Part shown: positions 18,401 through 26,374 of the stretch, piece by piece | How the letters are laid out: every line of letters starts with the position of its first letter | Numbering within the stretch: the stretch's first letter is position 1 | Assembly (NCBI GenBank): GCA_903872565.1 | Contig: CAIQLG010000172.1 | Location: 1-42,896, forward strand | Origin: an uncultured Lentisphaerota bacterium | GTDB taxonomy: Bacteria > Verrucomicrobiota > Lentisphaeria > Victivallales > GWF2-50-93 | Length of the DNA stretch: 42,896 bases | Direction of reading: 5' to 3' | Position numbers and translations under genes: made by a program | Notes under the pieces: generated by a model | What the model saw: the letters and a program-made list of their open reading frames with translations, nothing else | Told to the model about the DNA's origin: nothing | Databases searched by the model: none

Positions 18401-18669
18401 CACTTCAAAATCCGGATTCTCTATCGAATACATCAACTGTTTTAAGTGTAATTGATAGAAATGGACAGCAATATACGATACCAATATATTATGAAAATTC
18501 CGAAAAAACGACTTATTGCAACTTTCTAGCAGGCCTGACTGATAACTACATCGTCTTTACTGGAGAATCAGGGATCTTTGATAACGAATTTATCGCCGTG
18601 GTTTCAAAGGAGAAAATACTCGAGAATATCAAGAAGCAGAATTCAGATAAAGAAACACCTAAAAAATGA
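15421..18669 (+). CDS. Large exported CsgG-fold protein with helical-repeat and beta-propeller-like regions
   Basis: The 1082-residue protein has a signal peptide (ISLFFLFASFIAFAG). A CsgG-like domain at about 24-130 reads KIAIIGETD, LIILERSDIDKILEEQ, GKLLGADGIILIKGF, and a related second domain at about 155-280 contains NIFVNERW and FWTGSYILEGNI. A helical TPR-like middle begins EAKEYYDEGIWALNNGLYDF, and the C-terminal 400 residues are strand-rich with blade-like units (KIISYSKVTNSWRFI, GVISLDLATGTETII). The start is ATG 15421 and the gene is intact. A paralogue follows at 19011. The likely location is the periplasm or outer membrane; possible roles in envelope assembly or secretion are inference only. 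Confidence 0.65.
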   Translation: MKKICISLFFLFASFIAFAGDNPVKIAIIGETDKFQPEIDALTIELSKKHNLIILERSDIDKILEEQSIILSDISKSSIRIGKLLGADGIILIKGFESGGNKYVGARLVAVRPGAIVDACVIPTNTKSEVYDLNKAIITHLSPLFDKLKISREDAVPISLLNFRASSPDPALVKVEKELNLIAAHRLMMEKNIFVNERWNMGQVEFEKSLDEEDLSFWTGSYILEGNISGSNDALKVSIIVRKKDGGKHESFVEGKASDLADLYGRIVTKIISELKLEGQAMEWDMGKEAKEYYDEGIWALNNGLYDFSQSALDSAWALGCKTTDCSIARIKAHCDSMYLKANFPKEDKWISINMTFGIPIIKIPPEQFIDPLIYALQMYSQVVRESPKEKDKILRTGVGLLRFSSVILHSAYEKNLQKDNKYGLKLREIRSLTRECFNLTLTLIGGTRKLNNDSTFLYTIFVNYAQFWHEDINQTVDVYRKIINGTYPGTEEDKRSGTKIRNCFIYNYNYDIPRAMDWQFPEDYDRIRKIWAEFLDSLVKSDNDLERIAGIIMRSNDNKRNSLSSEIKDVVWNSREIVVKENTGGLTSPYSVIVELIKNPELMLELFHDFIRFYIQKYKENPEQYLFWQFLETFNISITKYGDSSRKVNIEKLSAIYDTLTEFKSGYPDYFASNRVLDGIYRKIEDAMRSFKSIESNSDVIKPTRFILVKDSLKLNNVQPTKIYNTKMRAGKIWCVTKEVSHSEKSYSIVGFSPPTLECERYEIPKKIDNHIIWEPKFEFRGNSFLQITDSDEYHIILVLSDNKIISYSKVTNSWRFIAKDSNRNIQSICYDKKTLFAGFSPDSKFKTDTSLDSGVISLDLATGTETIIASTRRKPPVTPLDEIYGMNVLSVFIKDSTLFVEYNVEVDNKLVFKACLYSHKIGADEWNLVTTGDHHVGLMNGYRNIVSRTNDGIKICNFDRTGIKEMIFQTKCPIGFILGSLIYDGGYVYITPLQNPDSLSNTSTVLSVIDRNGQQYTIPIYYENSEKTTYCNFLAGLTDNYIVFTGESGIFDNEFIAVVSKEKILENIKKQNSDKETPKK

Positions 18670-19010
18670 TCATAAAAAAATCTCAGACCGTTTACCCTAA
18701 TCCTCGCCGCAAGCGGGCCTTGACTAAACGTGCAAACTGGTTACTATTACAGTAACCTATATGTATGAAATCTAAAATTTTTGCAATTTAAATTAACATT
18801 ATTCGTTGATATTATGCGTATTTTCTCACATTATATCAATGAATACTTGACATTTTTTATCCTGCAATTGAAAATTATGTTGTGCAGGAGCTTGTCGGCA
18901 ATGATGCAATCTCTTGAATCTGATAAAAGGAGATAAAAAGGAGATAAAACGGTTAATATCCCTCTCTATGCAATTCCATTAATTGGAAAACTGCCAAAAA
19001 TCGGGTGTAA
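18670..19010. other. Non-coding spacer with a hairpin and a possible promoter
   Basis: GGTTACT (18739-18745) and AGTAACC (18751-18757) form a 7-base inverted repeat with a 5-base loop and no T-run, so it is more like an operator than a terminator. TTGACA at 18847-18852 with GAAAAT at 18870-18875 (17-base spacer) is a candidate promoter for the 19011 gene. Two tandem AAGGAGATAAAA words occur near 18926-18948 but are not followed by a usable start. No gene is seen. Confidence 0.4.
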
Positions 19011-22000
19011 ATGAAAATTATCTGCATATCAATGTTTTTCTTTAATCTGCTCTTCGCGAATTTCGCATCATGCCATGGGGATGGGAATATTCCCTCTGGC
19101 GAAGCTCCTGTCAAAATTGCGATAATCGCAGATGAAAGTCTGCGCGAATATGCCGACATCCTGACCGTAGAACTCTCGAAAGATAAAGACTTGGTGCTTC
19201 TTGAGCGTTCCAAGATAGACAAGATTTTCAAGGAACAGCAGATCTCAGTGGAAAACTTGGGCGCAAAATCCATTGAACTAGGGAAATTACTCGGTGCAGA
19301 TGGCCTCATAATTCTGAAAAAGATCAATTTTGACAAGAAAGAGTTTGTCGTATCAAGACTGGTCGCTGTGAATACCGGGGTGATACTCGGAGCCACATTC
19401 CAGCCATTCCCGCCGGAAAAGTCGGATGAATGGCTTAAAGGCATTCAAACAAGATTCCTCCTTCTTTTGCCCAAATTAAAAGTCCAATCGAAAGATTCTG
19501 TTCCCATATCAATCCTAAATATTCGAGCACCGATTGATACTTCGGAATTGAAACTGCTTGAAAAAGAATTTACTCTTGCACTTGCATTCCGACTTGTTCA
19601 GGAAAAGGAAATATTTGTCCTTGAACGCTGGAAGATGGAAAAACTCGATTGGGAAAAAGACCTCGGATCTGCGGAAAACAATCCTTTCTGGACAGGGAGT
19701 TATCTCCTCGATGGAAGTATTGAACTTGTCGGGGATGATTCCATAAAAGTCGTAGTTCGTCTGAGAAAGCCATCTGGAGAGGAACTACGACTTGAAGAGA
19801 CCGGAAAAAAAGACAAGCTCAACGAAGTTACAGACAGATTGACCAAAAAAATTCTTCAAGAACTCGGCAAAAGCTCGGAGAATATAAGCTGGGACACAAA
19901 AGCCGAGGCGGAATAATATTTAAAAGAGGCCGAATGGGCATATGATGCAGGTCTTTTCGAGAATGCGGTTTCAAGTATTCAAAACTCAGTGGCTTTAGGA
20001 GAGAAATCCTTGAAATCGCTATTCTTAGAAGTGAAGGCAAATTCCAACTGTGCGTATCCTTCGAAACAAACAAATATCTGGGTATGGGAAGGATGTGGCT
20101 ATAATCCAAAATCTATTGATGTATCAAAGGATTCATATAACATCGAACATGCAATTACATCTTTGGAATTACTAAACCGAAACATTCTAAACAATTTTGT
20201 AGAACTTAGGAAATCGTCAACACTTCTAGTGCAGGTATACGAAATAGTGGATCACTCCATGTTGAATGCATCTATTGTGTTAAGGGCATATTATGACCAG
20301 GCCTGTTCAGATAAGGATATGGACAAGAAGATAATATTGAGGAAAACTTTGAGAGATACATACAATAGGATCGAACAGATTTACTGCACTTATGGATTGA
20401 ACTTGAACATTTTCAACATAAAGGCAGCATATGTCCCTTTTTGGTATGAAAGCAAGGAAGAATCTCTGAAAGCCTGCTACGAGTTATTTGAGGAACAACA
20501 AATTAAAAATGAGAGAGAACATTTTTATGTTACAAAGAAATGGCTGACATTTCAAGGAATACTTGAGGAAATGACTCTTTTTAGGGGGGCAGGGCGAGTC
20601 ATTCATAAAAACATTGATGATCCAAATCGAACACCATTTCTTGTTGACTGGACAAACAAGGAGGGCAAGTCAACACTGGACCAGCAGTGGATGAATTTTA
20701 TTGAGAAATTATGTTTGTCTGACAATTTAAAATTAAAATATGCTGGGTTATTTATTAAATCTTGGTATTTCGACGCAACAGGAAAGGAAGGGGAGAATAC
20801 TGCATTAAATGAACTATTGCAACTTTCCTGGGATGAAAGGGAGAATATTGCAGATGGGAAAAGTGATTTCCCTCCGTTTTATGCAAATCAGTTTGAAGTC
20901 AAATGTCCTAAAGACAAGGAGAAATTGTCGGAATATTATTTCAAATACACAAGGTTCTGGCTAGATGAGTATCCTAAAAAGAGCAATTTCCAGTTCTATT
21001 ATCGCTATCCTGAAATATTCAATAGCTGGTTAAAGGATTCAAATTTAGACCAAGCTTTGTTAATTTATCCATTACTGATCAACTACAAGGCGGCAATTAA
21101 AAACAAAACAAATTATGACTATACAAACAATCTTATCAAATGTTTGCTTCAAAAATATCCTGAACTGATAAAATCTGAGGAAAAATCATTAAAAGTCTCC
21201 AGAATATGGACACCATTTGAGTCTGATAAAAACCATGATGGCTGGAATTTCTCAATTAACCATATTGCAGAGTGCAATTCAAATTTATGCGTAATAGCAT
21301 CTCTTCATATTTTCCTGATAAAATCAGATCTGTCGTCAGAAACCATTGATTTCCCACCAAAAAAATATGGTTATTCTTTTTTTGACGTGTCAAACCGATT
21401 TGTTATTGGACTCAACGGCAATAATGGGAAAATTATAATATACGACATGGTCGAAAAAAAATGGAATGAATATGAAATCACCCAAAAGGATTACAAATCC
21501 ATCAAAATTATTAAGGGAAATGTTTTCATTGCCTTCGTATCTGGCGAAAAAAATGAAAATCCGGACAGCGGAATCATTAAGTTAAACCTAGAAAACGGCC
21601 AGTCTGATATCATTGCTGATTCTCGGAGAAAACCACCCCAGTCTCCACTTGACAACATCCAACCATATAATATTGACAACATGCTGCAAATTGAACCTGA
21701 TATTGTATTGTTCTCCATCATTCACCGGGAAAAACCTTTGAGTCCGGATTATCTGGCATATGATGTTTCAAACAATAAATGGACGGAGCTATTATCTCTC
21801 GATGAAAAAATCCTCAAAAAAATATTCAGACACAAAATTACATTGGAATACTTTACAGAGAGCAAGGATATCTATGAGAGATATGTATATGGTGGCTGTA
21901 TATTGCCAATCTTTGCAATGAACCAAAATAAAACAATTTGTCTTCATTATAATGATACCAAGGATATTTCTCCAAAATTGGCGAATTTGGAGGAGTGGAA

Positions 22001-22352
22001 AAGCTCAGGAAAGTATCTCAAACCGTTTAATAAAAACTATTTTTACAACAGTAAAAGCGGCTTATTTCTTACGGAAAATGCTGAGAGCCCATCCACCAAT
22101 ATATGCCTCCTTATATTCAATAACAATAAGACGGATGGAGTAGAAATCCCACTTGAGTTTGAAATGAACAAGGAAAAGTATGAATTGCTTGCAGACAAAT
22201 TTAAACTTAGCAAAAGGGAAGATTATTCCAAGGGGATTACATATTCCAATGACTGCGTATGGCTTGAAGGCACAGGGTTGTTCGTAAAAAACAATGATTC
22301 TAAAATCCTCTGGTTCATCCCCCAGTCGGATTTAGAGGAATATCTGAAATGA
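19011..22352 (+). pseudogene. CsgG-fold/propeller protein interrupted by one in-frame TAA
   Basis: Two adjacent open frames, 19011-19916 (301 residues) and 19917 onward to 22352, are in the same phase and are split only by TAA at 19914-19916. Across the stop, the translation (KAEAE, stop, YLKEAEWAYDAGLFENA) aligns with KEAKEYYDEGIWALNNGLYDF of the intact paralogue at 15421, so a sense codon (perhaps GAA) was expected. The joined protein would have about 1113 residues: signal peptide, two CsgG-like domains, helical middle, beta-propeller-like C-terminus. The downstream part shows no decay. Options are a recent nonsense mutation, translational readthrough, or a sequencing error. The second half alone lacks a signal peptide. 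Confidence 0.8.
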
Positions 22353-22376
22353 GTTCCTTTTTCCTTTTGATGTAAC

Positions 22377-22411
22377 TTTTCAGCGGTTCCGGCTATATAT
22401 TGGTAGAAACG
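22377..22411 (+). promoter_or_regulatory. Second copy of the sigma-gene leader motif
   Basis: These 35 bases carry TTTC, CGGTT, CTATAT, TGG and AGAAACG in the same order as 6380-6412. TGTAAC occurs just upstream at 22371-22376. AAGGAAG at 22415-22421 then serves the start at 22430. An autoregulated ECF-type promoter is possible, but the spacing between blocks differs by two bases. Confidence 0.45.
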
Positions 22412-22429
22412 CAAAAGGAAGATGCGAAA

Positions 22430-23017
22430 ATGGATGCCAATGCAATATCTGAAACAATCGAGACCGTCAAAAATGGCGACAAAAATGCCTTCCTGCATGT
22501 CGTCGAACATTTCGAGCCCAGAATGAGGGCTTTCATCGCAGTCAGATGCTATGACAGGGCCACAGTTGACGATCTTGTCCAAGAAGTCTTCATCTTCGCC
22601 TACAATCATCTTGGAGACTTCCGTGAAGGCACCAATTTCCAGGCCTGGCTCTATGCGATTGCGAAAAACAAAACACTCGAAGAGCTGAAAAAGAAGATGC
22701 GCTTCGCAAAGGCTCACAACAACTATATAGACTATATACTTTCCTTGAGGGCCGAGGAGAACTTCCTGGGTGAAAGCGCCCTGGACTCCAAGCTCGCCGC
22801 CCTGTCCCAATGCTTGAGGAAGGCCGGAAACAAGGTCGCGGAGTTCCTCAGGCTCCGCTATAAGGACAATATGAGCCACAGGGAAATTGCCGAGGTCTAT
22901 GGGCGCAACGAAAACTGGGCCAAGATCTTTTTCTTCCGCTCGAAGAACCTGCTCAAGAAATGCCTCGAGGATTCAAATCCTCCAATAAACAAAGGAGAAT
23001 ACAGTGAGAACGCCTGA
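22430..23017 (+). CDS. ECF RNA polymerase sigma factor at head of the pilus-like cluster
   Basis: The 195-residue protein has region 2 (HVVEHFEPRMRAFIAV, TVDDLVQEVFIFAYN, FQAWLYAIAKNKTLEELKKK) and region 4 (LSQCLRKAGNKVAEFLRLRY then HREIAEVYGRNENWAKIFFFRSKNLLKKCL). It resembles the Rhodopirellula/Planctomycete-type ECFs. ATG 22430 is preferred over the TTG at 22400 because AAGGAAG lies eight bases before it. It overlaps the next gene by 14 bases, so the two are co-translated. Confidence 0.88.
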   Translation: MDANAISETIETVKNGDKNAFLHVVEHFEPRMRAFIAVRCYDRATVDDLVQEVFIFAYNHLGDFREGTNFQAWLYAIAKNKTLEELKKKMRFAKAHNNYIDYILSLRAEENFLGESALDSKLAALSQCLRKAGNKVAEFLRLRYKDNMSHREIAEVYGRNENWAKIFFFRSKNLLKKCLEDSNPPINKGEYSENA

Positions 23018-23636
23018 AGATAATATTGAACATTCAACATACGATGAACTCATCGAAAAATATATGGAAGGAATACTTTCCGAGACCGAGGAGAAAAAAC
23101 TCGCCTGCTGGCTTGAGGAATCGGAGGAAAACAAGTCTATACTCTGTGATACGGTGTTTTTCGATTCGCTTCTTTCGGCGGTGGTCAAACAGGATGCTCC
23201 CGACATCGCGGCTATACGGCAAGTTGGTGAGAGACTCGGCCTTGAAAGCGAATCTAGAAGACGGCAAAAGTCGGCTGTCCTGGAAGGGGTCGGGAAATAC
23301 ATTGCCGAATCTGAACAGACACCTGTGAGAATTGCGAATTTTGCAGAGTTTGAAAAGAGGGTGAAAATTGCGGAATTCGCAAATTTCTTCCTCAAAACTG
23401 CCGCTGCCGTTGTCCTGATGCTTTTTGCATATCTCTTCTACACCATTACTCCATTGCCATCGCAATCCAAATCAAGATCCGCAGTAAGTCCGACCGAACT
23501 TCCAGACATGGCGGACAGTAAAATACTCGACATCGGCAAGACAACCTACAACGGAACACTTGTCGCAAAAAACATAATCAACAGCGAAGATTTTAACTAT
23601 ATAAGCCAATTGCAAAATTTTGGTTTTAAGAAGTAG
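23004..23636 (+). CDS. Membrane-anchored probable anti-sigma factor
   Basis: The 210-residue protein starts at GTG 23004 with AAAGGAG at 22991-22997. The cytoplasmic N-terminus (YDELIEKYMEGILSETEEKKLACWLEE) matches the helical start of FecR/PVC-type anti-sigma factors, which bind ECF sigma. One membrane helix (about 132-152, AAAVVLMLFAYLFYTI) is followed by a periplasmic tail of only about 55 residues. Overlap with the sigma gene makes an anti-sigma role likely. The short tail leaves little room for a sensor domain. Confidence 0.65.
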   Translation: MRTPEDNIEHSTYDELIEKYMEGILSETEEKKLACWLEESEENKSILCDTVFFDSLLSAVVKQDAPDIAAIRQVGERLGLESESRRRQKSAVLEGVGKYIAESEQTPVRIANFAEFEKRVKIAEFANFFLKTAAAVVLMLFAYLFYTITPLPSQSKSRSAVSPTELPDMADSKILDIGKTTYNGTLVAKNIINSEDFNYISQLQNFGFKK

Positions 23637-23638
23637 CG

Positions 23639-23676
23639 CAAGCCTCCGGCTTGCAGGCAAACAAGCCGGAGGCTTG
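23639..23676 (+). terminator. Perfect 15-base hairpin between anti-sigma and gspF-like genes
   Basis: CAAGCCTCCGGCTTG (23639-23653) is the exact reverse complement of 23662-23676 with an 8-base loop. It starts right after the stop codon. The following bases (TTCTACATC) are not a T-run, so it may be a dispersed REP-like hairpin that attenuates or protects mRNA rather than a full terminator. Confidence 0.5.
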
Positions 23677-23708
23677 TTCTACATCAAATACAACAAAGGA
23701 TGACGACA

Positions 23709-24761
23709 ATGAAAACCAGGAATTCGGACATTATTGATTTTTACAGGCAACTTTCTCTCCTGCTCGAGTCGAATCTGCCACTTCCAGAAAGCCTCAGACA
23801 GCTCGCGGAAAACTTCCAGAGACAGGATTTCAAGGAAGTTTTATCAAAACTTTCCGATAAGACCGCCATCGGGACGCCACTGTCCAACGCGATGAAGAAT
23901 TTCCCTGAACAATTCCAGCCGTTCCATATAAAGATGATAGAGGGGGGCGAGAAAAGCGGGAATCTGCCGGAAATCCTCCGAGAGGTCGCCTACATCTCAC
24001 ACATAGATTCGCAACTTGTCTCGATGGTCAAATCAATCGCGGCATATCCGATCTTCGTGCTTCTATTCTCGGCATCACTGATGCTTCTTATTTACACTTT
24101 TATCGTACCGAATTTTGACAATATGTTTATGGAAATGCTTGGAGGCATGCCACTTCCTGCATTGACAGAACTGACAATTTTGATCTCCAGATTCTCTGTT
24201 GCCTATTTTCCAGTCCTGTCTATCATTCTCGGCATTCTGATCATCTTTTCATTCTGGCTTTTCCTTTCCGGCTCGACATTCGCAATAAAATGTTTTATGA
24301 AGATCATAAGGCGTCTCCCTCTGTCATATTCCATATTCAACAATCTCATGATGGCGAGGATCTGCTCGATGTGGTCGGTCCTTATGAGACAGAAAATCCC
24401 GGCCGATCAGGCATTCCAGACAATTGCGGGTTTTATGGACGATACTGCAGTGTCAAGCGCTCTGCGGAATCTCTCGAGAAAAGCCTTCGAGGGCAAATCG
24501 CTTGCTGAAAGCCTCGAAGAAGAGGGAGTCATTTCCAAAATGATCTCGCTCACGGTCAAGCATAGTCCGGAGCGGGAACTGCCGAATGAACTTGCGACCC
24601 TCGCAAATGTCTATAAGGACCGTGCGGCGACAGCCATAAGAAACACAGGAATGGTCTGGGAGGCGCTTCTCATAATCATAATGGCGGCCCAGGTCGGACT
24701 TATAGTTATGAGTCTTTTTATGCCGCTGATAAGAATAATTGACTGCCTTGGAGGGTCATAA
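23709..24761 (+). CDS. GspF/PilC-type inner-membrane platform protein
   Basis: The 350-residue protein has the two-lobed T2SSF architecture. Helical domain 1 (FYRQLSLLLESNLPLPESLRQL ... MIEGGEKSGNLPEILREVA) is followed by a membrane pair at about 115-145 and 170-200. Domain 2 (MARICSMWSVLMRQKIPADQAFQTI ... LVKHSPERELPNELATLA-like) and a final membrane helix (LLIIIMAAQVGLIVMSLFMPLI) complete it. It would form the assembly platform on which a GspE-type ATPase extrudes pilins. ATG 23709 is preferred over 23700, which directly abuts AAAGGA. It is two bases upstream of a second platform gene. Confidence 0.85.
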   Translation: MKTRNSDIIDFYRQLSLLLESNLPLPESLRQLAENFQRQDFKEVLSKLSDKTAIGTPLSNAMKNFPEQFQPFHIKMIEGGEKSGNLPEILREVAYISHIDSQLVSMVKSIAAYPIFVLLFSASLMLLIYTFIVPNFDNMFMEMLGGMPLPALTELTILISRFSVAYFPVLSIILGILIIFSFWLFLSGSTFAIKCFMKIIRRLPLSYSIFNNLMMARICSMWSVLMRQKIPADQAFQTIAGFMDDTAVSSALRNLSRKAFEGKSLAESLEEEGVISKMISLTVKHSPERELPNELATLANVYKDRAATAIRNTGMVWEALLIIIMAAQVGLIVMSLFMPLIRIIDCLGGS

Positions 24762-24763
24762 AA

Positions 24764-26221
24764 ATGCAAAATGTTCTAATAAATAACGAATATGGCATTC
24801 CTGTATCCTTGTTGGGATTTCCGAACAGTTCCAGGTCTGCTGGAAGGGAAGGCGAGATAGCAACGCTTCTTGGATGGGCTGTCCAGAGAAATATTCCCTT
24901 CCAGAATGCGCTTGCCTGCATTGCCTACAAAAAACCAGGAACAATAGGTAATTTCCTTGTCTTATTTTCCAGATCATACGAAACTCATATCATCGCAGCC
25001 ATCATTGAACTTGAAAAGGGAAAGCCACTGTCCTTCGCTCTTAAAAAATATCTTTCAAAATATCTTTCTCCATATTATCTTGCCGCTGTGGAGAAGGCGG
25101 AGAAAGAGGGCAAGCTTGCGGAAATCCTTCCACAGCTTGCGGAAAACATAAGATTCACTTCCGGTGTCAAGGATCAGTTCAAGGCATCTGTTGCTTACCC
25201 TATATCACAGTTAATAATAGCATTAATGGTTTTTTCAGGTCTATTTGTCTTGATAATTCCAAAATTCCAAAAAATCTTCGCGGAACTTATAGAAAATATG
25301 CAGTTTCCTCCATTAATGCAATTTATAATTGGAATATCGAATTCCTTTCTTGCCAACTTCATCTTTGGAATACTAAAATTTTTCGTAGGTTTAATTTTTA
25401 TTCCGATAATTGTCCTGAATGAAATGAAAATAAATACTTTTGCTCTGTCCAATTCATTTTTTGATTTCATTCAAATCACATTCATTGTCATAATTCCATA
25501 TCTGTCTTATCGTTTCATATCAAAATGGTACAACTCCAGTTCCAGTTCAAATAAGAACGTGTGGCTTTACATCTTTTTTACTGGACTTGGGATAGCCACT
25601 ATGGTTATGGCTTCATTTCTTGTTCATAATGGAAGCACCGGGATTATATCCATAACTTTTTTTGGTATTCTACAGATATTGTTTATTTTTATTGTCCCTT
25701 ATCTTTATTTCAGAATCATATATGCCTTTGGCAAATTTGTCATAGTTCATTCTGTAGATATCCTGGTTCATATCCCATTCTTTGGAAAACAGGTGAAGAA
25801 AATTGGTTTGCTCGAGCTTTCCGGCGCGATGGCGACACTTACAGGCGCAGGATACGATGTTCTTGAAGCCGCGAAATGGAATTCAGACACGGTTTCCGGC
25901 TACTGGCTGAAAAAAAGGCTCAGGAATTTTATGAAATCCGTGGAAAGCGGTAAAAACTGGTCGGACGCCTGGGAGGAGATGCATCTCGGATCACCTGCCC
26001 AGAACTGGATCGTCCGCAATGCAGCCTCGCGAGAAAATCCCTATGAAGGCTTCAGAATGCTCTCCGAATGGCTCAGAACCGAAATAAACAGTCAGACAAA
26101 CATCTCCATGAGATTTTTCGAGGTTTTCTGTATTTTTTTCAATGCAACATTCATAGGGATCACGATTTTCGCGATCTGGCAGTGCCTCTGGAAATTGATT
26201 TACTACTCGGTTGAATTTTAA
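24764..26221 (+). CDS. Second GspF-like platform protein with extra membrane segments
   Basis: The 485-residue protein has GspF-type half-domains at both ends: residues 30-140 (GWAVQRNIPFQNALACIA, AVEKAEKEGKLAEILPQLAENI) and 350-485 (LLELSGAMATLTGAGYDVLEAAKWN ... SGKNWSDAWEEM). Between them lie about 200 residues with roughly seven hydrophobic helices instead of the usual two (for example LIIALMVFSGLFVLIIP, FFVGLIFIPIIVL, FIVIIPYLSYRFI, IFFTGLGIATMVMASFLV, ILQILFIFIVPYLYF). This is about 80-140 residues longer than ordinary GspF. It follows the first platform gene by two bases, so the two may form a heteromeric platform. Confidence 0.75.
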   Translation: MQNVLINNEYGIPVSLLGFPNSSRSAGREGEIATLLGWAVQRNIPFQNALACIAYKKPGTIGNFLVLFSRSYETHIIAAIIELEKGKPLSFALKKYLSKYLSPYYLAAVEKAEKEGKLAEILPQLAENIRFTSGVKDQFKASVAYPISQLIIALMVFSGLFVLIIPKFQKIFAELIENMQFPPLMQFIIGISNSFLANFIFGILKFFVGLIFIPIIVLNEMKINTFALSNSFFDFIQITFIVIIPYLSYRFISKWYNSSSSSNKNVWLYIFFTGLGIATMVMASFLVHNGSTGIISITFFGILQILFIFIVPYLYFRIIYAFGKFVIVHSVDILVHIPFFGKQVKKIGLLELSGAMATLTGAGYDVLEAAKWNSDTVSGYWLKKRLRNFMKSVESGKNWSDAWEEMHLGSPAQNWIVRNAASRENPYEGFRMLSEWLRTEINSQTNISMRFFEVFCIFFNATFIGITIFAIWQCLWKLIYYSVEF

Positions 26222-26235
26222 AGGAGATATAAATA

Positions 26236-26343
26236 ATGGATGCAAAAAAACAAACGTGTAATGTGTCAGTGGAGAGCCACGCTCTGTCGTGGCCGGACGC
26301 GACGAAGCGTGTCCCTCCATTAATGCCAATTACCAATAAATAG
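26236..26343 (+). CDS. Short ORF (35 residues) built from a dispersed repeat
   Basis: An excellent AAGGAG at 26221-26226, with spacing of nine bases, precedes ATG 26236. The ORF starts MDAKKQTCNVSV and then runs through a GC-rich repeat (SHALSWPDATKRVPP). Such repeat-derived peptides are seen in other genomes of this kind and are probably not functional proteins. The strong ribosome binding site may be what remains of the original start of the ATPase gene, now displaced downstream; the frames differ. Confidence 0.3.
   Translation: MDAKKQTCNVSVESHALSWPDATKRVPPLMPITNK
26271..26318. repeat. GC-rich dispersed repeat (family C)
   Basis: The block starts GGAGAGCCACGCTCTGTCG, continues GGCCGGACGCGAC and ends AGCGTGTCCCTCC. 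Its parts recur, inverted, at 9391-9470. Internal complementarity (CACGCTCTGTCGTG and the outer GGAG...CTCC) allows a hairpin. It lies between two genes of the pilus-like operon without an obvious terminator. Confidence 0.55.
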
Positions 26344-26374
26344 TGGCTGATGCCAATCAATATGAAAGACAATT

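Noticed and set aside
18739-18757. Hairpin as a rho-independent terminator for the 15421 gene
   Set aside because: Only seven base pairs, AT-rich, and not followed by a T-run.
18926-18948. Tandem AAGGAGATAAAA suggesting a small upstream gene
   Set aside because: The next ATG (18969) opens only four codons before a stop.
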